NCBI RefSeq assembly: GCF_033807575.1
Contig: NC_084729.1
Span: 10,354,001 to 10,418,000 of the forward strand
DNA: 64,000 nucleotides
Direction: 5' to 3'
From: Cydia pomonella
Lineage: Eukaryota; Arthropoda; Insecta; Lepidoptera; Tortricidae
Shown here: positions 11,698-22,757 of the stretch, in pieces
Numbering within the stretch: the stretch's first letter is position 1
How the letters are laid out: each line of letters opens with the position of its first letter
Made by a program: the position numbers and the translations under genes
Notes under the pieces: generated by a model
Told to the model about the DNA's origin: nothing
Database searches by the model: none
The model's input: the letters and a program-made list of their open reading frames with translations, nothing else

Positions 11698-14600
11698 CTG
11701 CAATGCACACAATTTTGTGATTAAAATATTGCCAATATAAGGGTTATGACTATAAAATAATGTCCTTGACTACATATTTGCCTATTTTAATTTAAATTAG
11801 AACAAATTTAGTTAAGTTACTGCATCAAAAAAAACATAGGTAAGGTATATAATGGAATAATGGGTTATATCATCCCATAGAAAATTTGAATTTCGCGCTT
11901 TTTTCTATTGACAAAGTTTGTGACAGACTATATAATACCAAACGACACACATTATCTGTGGTTGTGACGCAAAATGAACGCAAAGGCACGTCACGTTTTA
12001 TTTTACATTTTAGTTAATTATATGATAATTCGTCCAAAACCTTTTTTTTTTTTAAACGATCAAATTTTTAGAGAAGTAACAAATGTAACATAGCCTAATG
12101 GATTTTACTAGACTTCTTTCTAAACGTTTTGAGAAAAATATATCCGAAAAATGAGAACTTGGTAAATGAATTATCTGGCATACGAATCCTGTAATGGGAA
12201 AAAAAATATCTGAAAAACTAGACTCCGTTAAAAGGAGATATTTAAAGAATGTAGACCCGTAGGTTCGATTTCCTATAAAAACAAAAACTAATTTCAAGCC
12301 CTTTTATACTGACAAAATGGTTTGCCATACTATACGTACCTCGCTATCCTCCACACTAGGGTCTCAGTAGAAGTCTCTGTTGCCGAGTTCCGTGGACCCC
12401 ACGATGGTGGTCTTGTTGTCTGGAGCCCAACACAGAGAGGGAGGGACTCACCTCGCTATCCTCCACTCCAGGGTCTCGGTGGAGAAGTCGTCCCGGTTGC
12501 CGAGCTCCGTGAACCCCACGATGAAGTCCTTGGTCTTGTTGCTCTTCACCAGCGCGATGGTGGGGATCACGCGGATCTTCAGACGGCCTGGAGCGAGACA
12601 AAAGCCGAATTATCGGGGCGTGCAGCGTGGCGTCGGGCTCACACGCGACGCGGGCAGCGTGCACGTGCATTGAGGCCGCTCCTATACATTTCCATTTGTT
12701 GAACGTGCACGCCGCACGCCCCGCGCCGCTGCACGCCCAGCTCGAGCGTCCACTCAGGCCTCACACTTAGTCAAGTGTCAACAACTTAGCTAAATTTGTA
12801 AAATGGAAATATTGCTAAGAACAAGATTCTTGATTCTAAGAAAATTTCACAATTAAAAAACGAGCATTTTGCTAATTTTTCTTGACTTTCAGTCGCTTTA
12901 GCACGTAAGTTCGGAAGTGAGTTCTCGCCGGCAAAAAAAGGTGGTGATGAAAAAAAAAAAATTTTTTTTTTTACCTAGCATTGCAACATTTTTCTTAGCC
13001 AGTATTTTGAGGAGCATATCGTAGCGTACTCAGTGGCTCACCAGCAAGGAAGGGAGCCCGGCTCAGCGTCCAGCTTGACAAACCACGTCTCGACATGCTT
13101 CTTCGCCAATATCTTGAGATGCATGTGGACGATGCGACCCAGTGGACCATGGTACACATTGACTCACCAGCCAGGAAGGGAGCCCGCTCAGCGTCCAGCT
13201 TAACAAACCGCGTCTCGACATGCTTCTTCGCCAATATCTTGAGATGCATGTCGACGATGCGACAGCGCGGCGAGTCCGACTTGTAGAAGTGACACACGAC
13301 GTTCTCGGACTTGTTACACACGCTGAAGAACTCTTTCTCGCCGTCCAGCTCTGTGTATTCGCCGTGGCCCTGTTCATTCAGACTATATTTAACACAACAC
13401 CCAAAAAAATATTATTTTAGATGACTCGTAGAAAAGGTATTGTATACAATATTGATATAATCAAGCTTTTCAATCTCGTGCATTACTTAGGAAACTCAGC
13501 AAGCTTCGTTGTCTAAACACTCGTTGTCTAAACTTGTACTCGATTGAAAAGCTCTGTATTACGAGTATATTACGATTGTATAAAATACTATTGTAGTTTG
13601 TCTCTCTGTCTCTCGCGCTACCGCGATGTTGCCCTCTCTGCCCACACGCGTAATTCCTCGCTACTTCCCATGCCACTCGACGAGTTTGTCGCAGAGGTAT
13701 AATACAATAAATGAATCATTGCTCAAGGAACGTCCTGTCTGACAGCCAATACGCGTACCGCCAGGGCCGGTCCACAACCGATCTCGTGCGGGAGGTGATC
13801 CATTGTGCACTGCGCGCACGCGAGGCAGGCCGCCAGGTAGCCATCATCTGCTGTGACCTCTCACGCGCCTTCGACACCGCCGACCACGCGCTCGTAGCAG
13901 ACAAACTCGACCACTATGGTGTTCGAGGCCCAGCTCTAAAACTGTTGCTCTCGTTTATGAGCGAGAGGGCACAAGTTGTCGTTGGGGATCGCGGCAGCGT
14001 GACATCCTCGGAGCGCCACAACCTAATGGGGGTACCCCAAGGATCCTGCCTTTCAAACACCCTCTTTAGCATATTACTCAACGACTTACCGGCTGCAATT
14101 ACCGGCGCTGATATCTACATGTACGCCGACGACGTCACAGCGGTAGTAAGTACGCCCATGAAGAACCAGCTCGAAACGGCCCTAAATAACGTTGTCAGGC
14201 AGCTAAACGAGTAGTTCAAGGTCAATGGCCTGGCACTTAACAAAAATAAGACCTGTTTTATGACAGTAAAACTCAACGGCCATCGCAGCGAGAGCCTGCA
14301 AGTGTGTGCGAACGATGCCCCTATACAGCACACATCCTGCACACGCTTGCTCGGGTTCCACCTCGACAGTGCGCTTACATGGGAGCGGCACATAGACGAG
14401 GTGTGTAATCGACTTGGCCGCGCCTGTTTCGCACTGCGCCGACTGGCGCGCACCGCCGGGAGGGCCGCGGTGCGAGAATGCTACTTCGCGACGGTCCACT
14501 CCGTGTTGACGTACGGTGTGGAGCTCTGGGCCCGAGCTGCGGACTGGTATCGCGTTTTCTCAATGCAAAAGCGAGCACTCCGCGGGATGGCAGGCAAACC

Positions 14601-17600
14601 AAACGACGCTCCAGCCCGGGAGCTATTTCTTGAGTTCCAAATTCTACCCCTACCCTGTATCCTTATACAGCAAGTAGCGGTGTTCACTTACACCAATCGA
14701 GACCATTTCAAGCGCAGGGGTACGAACTCGAGATATCCACTGCGTAGTAATAAGTACGGAGACCGGCTGGTAGCAGAACGCCACACTTTAGCGAAGTCGG
14801 CAAAGTCGGTCTATTGCCTCGGTCCTTCAGTCTACAATCGATTACCCGATTGTATTAGAAATGCAACTTCCACTGAAGGATTCAGATCTAAACTAAAAAA
14901 GTGGCTACTTGGAAAGATGTTTTATGATTATAGCGAGTTTTTTGACATTCCACTTGTGATTTAATAATTTAATGCATAACAGCTTGACATTTATATTATA
15001 TTGATTATATTCTCATTGTTAATGATTCATATACTGATAATTTTAATAATTAATAAGGTAACACACCTATATGTAATACCGACCTGTAACAATTGTTACC
15101 AATAAAGTTTTCATTTTTCATTTTCAAGAGCAAAGAAAATGTTTCCTTGTTAAGGAAAACTTCTTACGATCGGAATATGAAAAAAGCACACTTGAACCGC
15201 CCCAGGTATCTGGGGCGACACGGTGAGCGGGTCTTCGCGATCTGAGAGGCATCAATTGGCGAGAAGGGTAGGACCGAGAAAAATGGCGCTGTCTTATGTC
15301 AGAGTTGTGCCACTGAACCAACAGACCGCGGTATTTCCGAACCGACACGAAACCTTCCAAGAGAAGAGCGTACTATCATCTTAAAGGCCAGCAACTCACT
15401 TACAACCCTTCTGGTGTTGCGGGTCCGTGGGCGACGGTAATCGCTGACCATCAGGTGATCCGTCTGCTCGTTTGCCTCCTATATCATACAAAAACAGAGT
15501 ATGTAAAAAAAGTATTACATTGGCGAGCCACTCCTGTTTCTTCTGGGCTCTCTGCTTCATCTCGGTGAGGCGCTGCTGTCTGATGGCCTCCAGGTCACTG
15601 TTGTCCAGCGCATCTAGCCTGCACACAAACACACAATTAATGTTTCAATATCAGCAGGTTCTGCGCGCGAGATAGACTACCCTTCTTTTTCTAACTATAT
15701 TTCTCTCCGGGTATGTCCGAAAGAGAGGTATGGGCACGTCATCTGTGAATGTCATCTCGCTTTGTGTGGTAGGGCACAACACAGAGGATATCATTCCAGA
15801 TCTAGAGCAGAGCCCAACTGGGGAAGTACCTCCACCTTACAGAAAATCACAGCCAAATAACAGTAGGAACTCATAGTGGTGTGTTCCTGCCTGTGAGTAA
15901 GGTTGCCAGATCTCAACGAGGGTGCAGAGTGTTAGGGTGTGTAACGCGCATGTAACACCTCTGGAGCTACGCGTATATAGGCTACGGGGTCTGCTTAGCA
16001 TCAGGTGGACCTTATGCTTCTTTACCACCAGCATAGTAAAAAAAGTATTAAAGTGGGATGTGTAGTTTATCTCGCGCGGGAGATACTGTCGCGCACGCTG
16101 ATTCCTGTGCTAAGCCTTTTGGTAAAGATGAGTGCCAGATGCAAGTGATGAGGTGATGACCTTTAATTTTGAAACGTAAAATTATTTATAATTTTTTCTA
16201 TTCCAAAAACTTTAACCCTATAGATAGAATACTATAGAGGCAGAATTTCTTATATGTATGGTGCGCTATTTGGAGTTTCCATAGGAGGAAATAAAAATAT
16301 TGGGTAAAATTAAAAAGTGTTTTTTTGTACTTTTAGATTCTAAATTACAAAATAACAGTAAATACCATTGCCAAGTACATCATATGTTAGGCCAACTTAT
16401 AGGAAATTTCAAGGAGTACTTTCTGTATTAATCTTGTGCCCCTCCCCTTGATTGACATCATTCTCCACATTTTACTAAGATGCTAGTATTGAGACAGTTT
16501 TGCATTTAATTGTATCTATGCATGTAATTAGTTTTCGTTGTCTAGCAACCAAAACTAATTACATCGCAAGCCAAATGGAATGATCGCAACCCAAATGCAA
16601 TATAGCAATTATAAATTTTGTATGTAAATCTTCTATTCATTCTTTTTCTTAGTATTACAATTTCTAGCAACGAAAACTAATTACAGGCATAGATATATGT
16701 TACTTCAATGTTCATGCCAAATTTCATGTTATTTTGGCATGTTGTTTTAAAATGAGACTGTCACTAGGTAACTACATTTGAATGGCAGAGGCTCTGTACT
16801 GTTATTTTATTTAATGTATTCTTTATTTAACATAATTTAGTACACGGCAAATAGTAAGGCGGCTCTGTACTGGCAACTCTTAAAGAGAATAGTGATGCAT
16901 ATATTTTGATATTTTATACAATAGTATTTTTTTTTGTATTCACGCATATTGTTCAGTTTTGCTATCCTGTCCTAAATGTAATAGTGTTAATGTTTCTGCT
17001 GTCCTTAGCTAGATGTACAAATACGGCGGTGGCAGAATAACAGTGTCCGTTGCTGGAAGTCTTTAGGGCTGCTGTGCCCCGAGGCCTTTTGGCGCAGACA
17101 TTAGCTGAGCCACTTTCCCTTTCAATTAGTTTGTAAGCATTATTGTGTACTTTTATTATGTACCTATGTTTAAACTTTTTGAATAAACGTCTTTATTATT
17201 ATTATTTATTAAATTTCAGCATGCCAAATTTGTACTTCGTAATCTTTTGAACACCAAGAACACCTAAAGGGGTTGTTACGAGTCGAGTCGTGCCCACAGC
17301 ACCAAGGAAAACTATAGGTGTTATGACTGATGCTGTCAAAGTAGCTGTAGCTAGCTGTAGCTCCCTTGCGCTCGGGACCTTTGAGTGATCCGTGCGTGGG
17401 AATTGAAATCTATTGTCTTAAATGTTAAGGTCACTTTTTCAATGATCAAATTTGACAGTCCGCATACGAGGGGTTAAAGCTTTCAAAGGGTTAAGGGTTT
17501 AAAGTGTCAGTTGATGTCTTTGACTGCTAAAGACATCAACAAACACAGACGCACACACTACAACCCAATATCAGCCTTCGCTTGTGCATTCCCAAATTAA

Positions 17601-18243
17601 AGGTTAAAAAGTTTTTTCATTGAAATAGCACACCTCTCCAGCTCGCTGTCCAGCTGTTTTTCCACGGTCTGCGCCACGTTGTATAGCACTTGCTCCATCT
17701 TTGCTGAGCTGTTAAGAAGATTATCATTATTTCACCAAAATGTTGAAAGGACACTGGTGTATCACATAAACTAAGCAACAACGGAAAAATATACTACACA
17801 TTTAGAAATTTATTTAAGTGATATTTTTCGCAAAATAAAAGTGGTAAATTATACCAAAAGGGGGCCATTTCTGGGACTAGTCTGACCGGAAGTCTTTAAT
17901 ACTCAGTTGCGTGGGATATATACATTGAAAGTCTTAAGACATGAAAGGAGAATGTTGATAATCATCAGTTTCATATTTAATATTCGCTATCAGTAACTAT
18001 TATTTATAGTCTAAGAACCTTACACTCCTTCCATAAGAAACAATGTGATTTAAGATGTATTTACCAAAAATACCCAAAAAGGAGTTCATAAGGCTGATGA
18101 CCTCATGCAACGCGCATGTCGCTTTCTTACAGAATATCTCTAAAATTAACCTTTAGTTGCGGTAACTACTTACTTTAGACGGAAGAATAAGTCAAAAATT
18201 CGACGTCCGAATACTTTTTTCAATTGAATTTCACTTATTAACT
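11559..18243 (-). CDS. TXNDC9: Thioredoxin domain-containing protein 9 (complete gene, five coding exons)
   Basis: Coding exons in transcript order are 17634-17698, 15519-15618, 13168-13369, 12452-12587 and 11559-11697. All junction phases agree and give about 213 aa (the human protein is 226). The product is a phosducin-like/thioredoxin-fold protein known in the family to bind the CCT/TCP-1 chaperonin and influence tubulin folding. An N-terminal charged helix (QQRLTEMKQRAQKKQEW) precedes the thioredoxin-like core (ENVVCHFYKSDSPRCRIVD, then HLKILAKKHVETRFVKLDAE and RVIPTIALVKSNKT), and an acidic tail (DSDSDDG) ends the protein. The redox CxxC is absent, as in the family, so no disulfide chemistry is expected. 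Introns hold a LINE (13711-15123), SINEs and decayed exon copies. Confidence 0.9.
12339..12430 (-). repeat. Decayed partial copy of TXNDC9 exon 4
   Basis: Aligns by eye with the 3' part of the exon at 12452-12587 (shared cctcgctatcctccac, ccgagttccgtg, cttgttg blocks) with many substitutions and small deletions. It lies immediately downstream of that exon's donor in the gene's direction. It is unlikely to be spliced in. Confidence 0.7.
12452..12587 (-). CDS. TXNDC9: TXNDC9 coding exon 4
   Basis: Acceptor ctccag at 12588-12593 and donor gtgagt from 12451 downward; 2 nt + 44 codons + 2 nt. It encodes RLKIRVIPTIALVKSNKTKD then FIVGFTELGNRDDFSTETLE and WRIA, the second half of the thioredoxin-like fold including the conserved cis-Pro region (VIPT). 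Confidence 0.9.
12990..13138 (-). repeat. Two degenerate partial copies of TXNDC9 exon 3
   Basis: 13040-13138 repeats the 3' half of exon 3 with about 8-10 differences, including a caccagc/gctgg donor-side end. 12990-13030 is an older, more diverged copy of the 'cttcttcgccaatatcttgag' segment. Both lie downstream of the real exon's donor. Confidence 0.75.
13168..13369 (-). CDS. TXNDC9: TXNDC9 coding exon 3
   Basis: The acceptor is gaacag (13370-13375) and the donor gtgagt starts at 13167; 67 codons + 1 nt. It encodes GHGEYTELDGEKEFFSVCNK, SENVVCHFYKSDSPRCRIVD and HLKILAKKHVETRFVKLDAE. The acceptor was chosen because it restores the WLAN-GHGEY junction expected from the family. An alternative AG at 13383-13384 would put a stop in frame. 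Confidence 0.9.
13711..15123 (+). mobile_element. 5'-truncated non-LTR retrotransposon (CR1/Jockey group) with one in-frame stop
   Basis: Both halves share one frame. 13711-14214 encodes RT motifs: SDSQYAYRQGRSTTDLV, the catalytic CCDLSRAFDTADH, GVPQGSCLSNTLF and YADDV. A TAG at 14212-14214 then interrupts; downstream the same frame continues with FKVNGLALNKNKTCF and the usual C-terminal tail (RLLGFHLDSALTWERHIDEV) to 14964. The position of the stop fits a conserved Trp (E-W-F), suggesting a single G-to-A change. The endonuclease and N-terminal RT are missing, so the copy is 5'-truncated. The 3' end has 'caataaagttttcatttttc'. It sits in the TXNDC9 intron, antisense to the gene. Confidence 0.85.
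15400..15500 (+). repeat. LINE/SINE 3'-tail fragment abutting the TXNDC9 exon 2 donor
   Basis: 'gggcgacggtaatcgctgac...cctatatcataca' is a recurrent 3' tail also seen at 32330-32395. It ends about 18 nt from the exon 2 donor (15518), so the intron's first functional bases are close to transposon sequence. Confidence 0.55.
15519..15618 (-). CDS. TXNDC9: TXNDC9 coding exon 2
   Basis: Acceptor tgtgtgcag (15619-15627), donor gtaata at 15518 downward; 1 nt + 33 codons. It encodes LDALDNSDLEAIRQQRLTEM then KQRAQKKQEWLAN, the helical N-terminal region. Confidence 0.9.
15684..16040 (-). repeat. SINE-like repeat (GGTGGCAAACAAGC family), long inverted copy
   Basis: The inverted counterpart of 1723-2030, sharing the 'ccacacaaagcgagatgaca' and 'gatctagagcagagcccaac' body segments. 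Confidence 0.7.
16041..17633. other. TXNDC9 intron 1 sequence (coding side), no gene seen
   Basis: AT-rich. A foldback lies near 16505-16700 (tgtaattagttttcgttg paired with caaccaaaactaattaca, and again near 16670). No conserved exon was found. Confidence 0.4.
17634..17698 (-). CDS. TXNDC9: TXNDC9 first coding exon with start codon
   Basis: ATG at 17696-17698, followed by MEQVLYNVAQTVEKQLDSEL and the donor gtgtgc at 17633. A short 5'-UTR piece (17699-17708) follows an acceptor cttaacag, so a noncoding upstream exon is expected (see 18174-18243). Confidence 0.85.
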
Positions 18244-18245
18244 GA
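18174..18245 (-). promoter_or_regulatory. Inferred TXNDC9 first noncoding exon and initiator
   Basis: Minus-strand donor AAA|gtaagt at 18173, about 70 nt downstream of a TCAGTT initiator-like motif (18241-18245, +1 near 18243). No ATG is needed here because the next exon supplies the start. Inference from splice and initiator sequence only. Confidence 0.4.
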
Positions 18246-19555
18246 TAAAAAACGGTAACTAACGAAAACAATCACGTCACGAAACTCCGTTTCAAGGAAA
18301 GAATAAATCCTGACAGTGATATTGACGTTTAGGCATAGACACGTGCTATTTTGTTTTGTTTATTGCCAGTAGAATAAAATGGTAGATTTAGTAGTTTGTT
18401 TATTTTACGAAAATGTAAATTCTTTGATAATTGCACATAGAGTAGTAGATAGTAGAGCACGCGCGCGGGAATGAGCACTTTCTGTGCATATGTCGAAACT
18501 TTAAAGAGCCATACGATACACGTGCGAATAGGTAATTCGCAACTCGTGTCGATTTAAAACACTCCCTTCGGTCGTATTTTAATTTATCACCACACGTTGC
18601 GAATTTCTTATTTTCTGCACTTGTATCGTAAATAACTATTCCATAATAAGCACAGGTTACTGACATAAGAAAAGCAGTAAAGTAATAATAAATTACTTTT
18701 TGAACAATTTTTTAGTATACCTACGTATAGTACGTATTGTATTCTTTAACATGTGCATTAATAACCCCATGCTAATAATTTTGCTCCGTATGTAAATGCC
18801 TAAGAAAAGAGCTTATTGAAAAGCGAAACAGGACTTTCTTTGAGTTTGATTTAACCTCAAATATATATATATACACTTCATCATTAGCCAGTTTTCATGT
18901 CCCATAATTGCAATATGATACAATTTTGAAATAATTATTATTATGGCACAATAATATTTGTCATATTATATGAAATTATGGCATACTTAATGCAAATAAA
19001 ATCATGGATTTCAAAAGCCACGCTGTAAGATACGGCGAGGTGTAAGCACCCGTAGGCAGCGCTGACCGCTTACCATCGGACCATAGATTGTTGCCATCAG
19101 ACATAAATAAATAAATATTTGAAAATGAATGATATATTTATTTTAGTTAGTCATTAAAATCGTTTAATTACATGTCACATATTCCATACACAATAAACTA
19201 GATGAGGTAACAAATTTACAAACAGAACATACACTTTACACAGCATTCTAAATCTGGGGGCTATTCGACTAGTCAAGAGCCACAGCCACCACAGGTCGCG
19301 ACGTGGCCACCATCCAACCTTGTCATCACACGCGTCGCTCGTCCTACCAGTCGAATAGGCCTCTGGATATCATACCATCACATATACCAAAAATACAACC
19401 TATTATTAAATTATTGCGTATCGGTCAAAGGAGACGTACTTATTTTCGGAAAAACAAAAGCTGCCGTCACGCACGTGCAATTTAGTTTTTATAAGATGCA
19501 TTGGAATAACGTCTAAAAGCGGGATAGCGGGGCTGTTTGGCTTAGCCGACAGAGC

Positions 19556-19672
19556 AAAGAGAATTTGAAATAGAGGTGTATTGTCAAACAAAACTGTGTG
19601 TCGAAAGATGGCAGTAAATTTACTGCGGCTACAATTTTTTTTTGACAATCCACGTCTATTTCAAATTATCTT
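19556..19672. repeat. Internally deleted foldback MITE, relative of 10573-10990
   Basis: Both terminal arms (caaagagaatttgaaatag and the inverted ctatttcaaatta) are kept with the 'agatggcagtaaatttactg' segment, but the centre is lost. Confidence 0.7.
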
Positions 19673-19790
19673 CGGTCGATAGTGAGCCTGCCCTACCGAA
19701 GGTCCCGGGTACAACTCCTAGTAAGGGCATTTATTAATGTGATGAGCCCAGTTATTGTTCCTGAGTTTTTCAAGGCATCTTGCTTACTGT
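19673..19790 (+). repeat. Partial tRNA-derived SINE
   Basis: 'gaaggtcccgggtacaactcctagtaagggcattta...' matches the head/body of the SINE at 52128-52395 with a damaged B box. Confidence 0.55.
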
Positions 19791-20142
19791 AGCTTCAAAA
19801 TAGTTATAGTAGATAGTGAGTTCAGTAGATATTTTCAAAATTAACCCGCTTTAGATGTTACCCCAACGAACCTTTTTAGGGTTTGTGTTAACGGTTCTTT
19901 ATTTGAGTCCTTACGTCCATTATTCGAAATCTCCAAAATGATCGTTTGACATATCACATTTATATTTAATTACAAGCAAATTATAAACATTCAAAATTAC
20001 AATTCAAATTATAAAACAACAAACATATTAATTTAGTCAGACTTCTGACATACTAATTGTAACTTGAGAATTGTGATGCATTTAAGTTAGGCAAAAGAGT
20101 TCTTACTGAGGTTAAAACTATCAGTTTGGTAAAGTGGCCATC

Positions 20143-20267
20143 AGATATATCGGAACTGCCGAGGCGCTAAAAAATATCTAAACACGCACTCTAGCGCCTT
20201 GACAATAGAGACGTGTTCACATATTTGTGAGCACCTCGGCCGCTCCGATATATCTGATGGCGACTGT
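20143..20267. repeat. Foldback MITE (GTGGCCATCAGATATATCGG family), copy 1
   Basis: The left end 'gtggccatcagatatatcgg' pairs with the right end 'ccgatatatctgatggcgac'. It forms a pair with the copy at 20441-20575 in direct orientation; a single-arm relic lies at about 36762-36829. Confidence 0.7.
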
Positions 20268-20440
20268 ACAGTAAACAGTAAGGTGTATTCGGGTAATTTC
20301 TTATAATAAAAAAATGTCAAGTAGTTTTACATATACATACACATGATTCCATCATCATGTTATTCCCGCGTGTGAATTAAAATGTAACGTGGAGACCGTG
20401 GAGTTCAATATTAGCTGCTAAAGTCTTAGTATAATAAAGT

Positions 20441-20575
20441 ACAGTGGCCATCAGATATATCGAGCCAAGTTACTTAAAAATATCTGGTCATGCACTGGAC
20501 ATTAACGTCTTCATAATAGCTTTGTTCACACACTTGTGAACACTTTGGTCGCTCCAATATATCTGATGGGGACAG
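20441..20575. repeat. Foldback MITE (GTGGCCATCAGATATATCGG family), copy 2
   Basis: Same termini as 20143-20267, more diverged, with the same internal 'tgttcacacacttgtgaaca' type palindrome. Confidence 0.7.
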
Positions 20576-20861
20576 CACTAAAATATCCAGTGGCGTTTTA
20601 GCTTTGTTTGCTATCAGTACTAGTGTAGAACTACTAAGAAATGGGTCCACAACACATATATTGAATGAGCATTGAGCTTTACTCATCTCTTATTTTATAA
20701 AACAAGCTTGAAAAACCGACTAAAATGAATACATAACTGAAGATGTACACAATTATTTCGATATTGACCATATTTTACGTGCAATGTCAATTTTGAAATT
20801 ATACGATTATTTATACATGAGCAATTAAGTTATACATGAGACTAGCCCATTTCAGAGTCCA

Positions 20862-20867
20862 TTTATT
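20862..20867 (-). terminator. Candidate RFWD3 polyadenylation signal
   Basis: AATAAA on the minus strand about 60 nt past the RFWD3 stop codon. Confidence 0.4.
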
Positions 20868-20927
20868 TGTCCAAATCGATTTCACATAAATTATTGCAAA
20901 CCTAAGACAAGATCGTTATTCTAAGCT

Positions 20928-22757
20928 CTAACTTGTAGGCACAGCCTTGTATATTCTCAGTCGCGCCTCCGACAACGCAGCCAGCAACGTATCTCCGTTC
21001 AGCTGCACCGAGCACACGTCTATCGCGGGCTCCGCTGCCGGCAGCGACGCCCCCCGGGCGCCGTCCAGCCCGTGCAGAACTAACGCACCAGCGGACTCGG
21101 AGTGCGAGGCCAACCAAGTCGCCCCTTCAGCGCGAACCCAAGCGGCCCTCGACATTATAGAACTTCTTACAGATCCTTGAAATGTCTGCTCAACATGGCA
21201 CGTAACATCATCGTCATTCCTAAACTGACACAAGGACAGTCTCGCCCGCTCCCCATTCGCAGGCCTACACGACACTAGAGCTCTACGCGTCTCATTATCA
21301 TAACACATCGACATAAAAGGACCTTCCACGGGCAAACTCCTCGGCTCCCACTGCCCGTTACCCCGCCACGACCACAACCAGCACGAGTTTAAATTACAGG
21401 ATAACAGACCGAATTCCGTAGGACATAAGGACACTACTGGTGACATATCTCCCGGCGCCGATAACTGCTGGATGTACGAACTAGGATTCCTAATATCGTA
21501 TTGCTGGATGAACCCTCCGACACCACCCACGTAGAATTCATTAGTTCTTAAACCGTCCCAAGCACAAGACCAGAGTTGTACACCCGCTTGGACTGTAGTA
21601 CTCGGGATACCACGTTCCACGATTCTAGCGCAGCTATCCAAACCTACACTTAGAAGTAAGTCCTTAGGTTGGGAATATGATATGTCTCTAATAGGTTTGG
21701 GGTGTAAGTGCACGAATTGTCCTTGCTTATAGTCCACGCAACTCACTTTCCTAATGCCGTAACCAGGAAACAAGCCGTTGGTGCTTTTCTGAGACACGTA
21801 CAGCTCATAAGTCCGACAGTTGTACGTCATAACTCTACAGCCACCGTCTTTGCAGATCTCTAAATTCTTCTCCAGCGCGAAGCGCCAAGATCTCTTCACC
21901 TGTGGTTTAACTTGTGCTTTTAACAACGTATTTCTAAGTGTCTCTAACTGCTGAAGACATGCACGGTGCGCTATTTTAGACTTCTGTAATTCTAGTTCTA
22001 CTCTGCTCTTTTCAACAGTCACCTGTTCGACTTGTTTCTGCATCGTTGTGATCTCTGAAGTGTCAACAGCAATGATCTTCCTGGCGTAGATGTTTCTGAC
22101 ATCTTTCATGGTAGCTTTGCTTTTGCAAGTCGGGCAGCAACGTTCTCTTTGCGTCTGTGCTTTAAGCCAGCGCTCGACGCAGCGTAAACCGAAGAGATGT
22201 CCGCATTTTAAGGCTACTAGTCTATGGTCTCCTGATGTACACCAGGAGTCTAAGCAGATGGGACATGTTTCTCCATCTCCATCGTCCTGCTGGGGTGATT
22301 GTTTAGGGGAACTGACCTTTCTGATCTTCGCTGGTGGTTCATCCGCGTCATCTCCTCGTTCGCTGCCTTCCCCGCGCACACTAACCTCAGGTAAAGAGTT
22401 TGATTCTTCATTAGACATGGCTGTGCTGAACATACTGTTTTCGTTGGAGACGAAAGGGCTCGGGGCTGCATTGTCTCGTCTAGGCCACTGCGCTAGACTG
22501 GAATCACTCTCTTCAGGATCGAATGTGTAAGTGGAAGGTGATGGAAAGACTCCGTCTATGGAGTTGGAGTTGTTGTCATCGTTGGGAAAGCTGCCGTTGC
22601 TGTTGTCCCGGGGGGTGTAGGTGCCGGAGTGCTGGAGCCGCACGGGGGAGGGAGCCCGGAGGACGGGGGAGGGGGAGCGTGGCGGAGAGGGGTCCTCGAC
22701 GGGCTCGAGGATGCTGGGGCTGTCCCGCGCGGGGAAGTAGGGCGGTGACGAGCCCAT
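20928..22757 (-). CDS. RFWD3: E3 ubiquitin ligase RFWD3 (RING finger and WD repeat protein 3)
   Basis: A single 609-codon open frame. Residues 1-160 are Ser/Pro-rich and disordered. A RING domain lies at about 165-211 (CPICLDSW at 165-172, LKCGHLFGLRC at 183-193, CCPTC at 207-211), matching the distinctive 'GDHRL.AL.CGHLFG.RC...WLK' of RFWD3. A predicted coiled coil follows (about 232-282) and then a WD/beta-propeller region to the C-terminus (WRFALEKNLEICKDGGCRVM; DLLLSVGLDSCARIVERGIP; VQLWSCAWD; YDIRNPSSYIQQL). In vertebrates RFWD3 ubiquitinates RPA and RAD51 and acts in DNA interstrand-crosslink repair. The insect protein is shorter at the N-terminus (human 774 aa). The ATG at 22755-22757 follows a 3' splice site at 22774-22776, so only the 5' UTR is interrupted. 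Confidence 0.92.
   Translation of the reverse strand: MGSSPPYFPARDSPSILEPVEDPSPPRSPSPVLRAPSPVRLQHSGTYTPRDNSNGSFPNDDNNSNSIDGVFPSPSTYTFDPEESDSSLAQWPRRDNAAPSPFVSNENSMFSTAMSNEESNSLPEVSVRGEGSERGDDADEPPAKIRKVSSPKQSPQQDDGDGETCPICLDSWCTSGDHRLVALKCGHLFGLRCVERWLKAQTQRERCCPTCKSKATMKDVRNIYARKIIAVDTSEITTMQKQVEQVTVEKSRVELELQKSKIAHRACLQQLETLRNTLLKAQVKPQVKRSWRFALEKNLEICKDGGCRVMTYNCRTYELYVSQKSTNGLFPGYGIRKVSCVDYKQGQFVHLHPKPIRDISYSQPKDLLLSVGLDSCARIVERGIPSTTVQAGVQLWSCAWDGLRTNEFYVGGVGGFIQQYDIRNPSSYIQQLSAPGDMSPVVSLCPTEFGLLSCNLNSCWLWSWRGNGQWEPRSLPVEGPFMSMCYDNETRRALVSCRPANGERARLSLCQFRNDDDVTCHVEQTFQGSVRSSIMSRAAWVRAEGATWLASHSESAGALVLHGLDGARGASLPAAEPAIDVCSVQLNGDTLLAALSEARLRIYKAVPTS

Larger units (their letters stand above)
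18246..20690. other. Intergenic region between TXNDC9 and RFWD3
   Basis: No conserved coding segment. It contains the foldback elements and the SINE fragment listed separately, and a 'ctgtaagatacggcgaggtg' short-repeat remnant near 19020-19100. Confidence 0.45.

Noticed and set aside
12322..12702. Overlapping 97-126-codon ORFs around TXNDC9 exon 4
   Set aside because: Shadows of the GC-rich exon and its decayed copy; only the spliced minus-strand reading matches a known protein.
13383..13384. Alternative TXNDC9 exon 3 acceptor at the upstream AG
   Set aside because: It would place TGA in frame after exon 2; the acceptor at 13370-13375 restores the family's WL-x-x-GHGEY junction.
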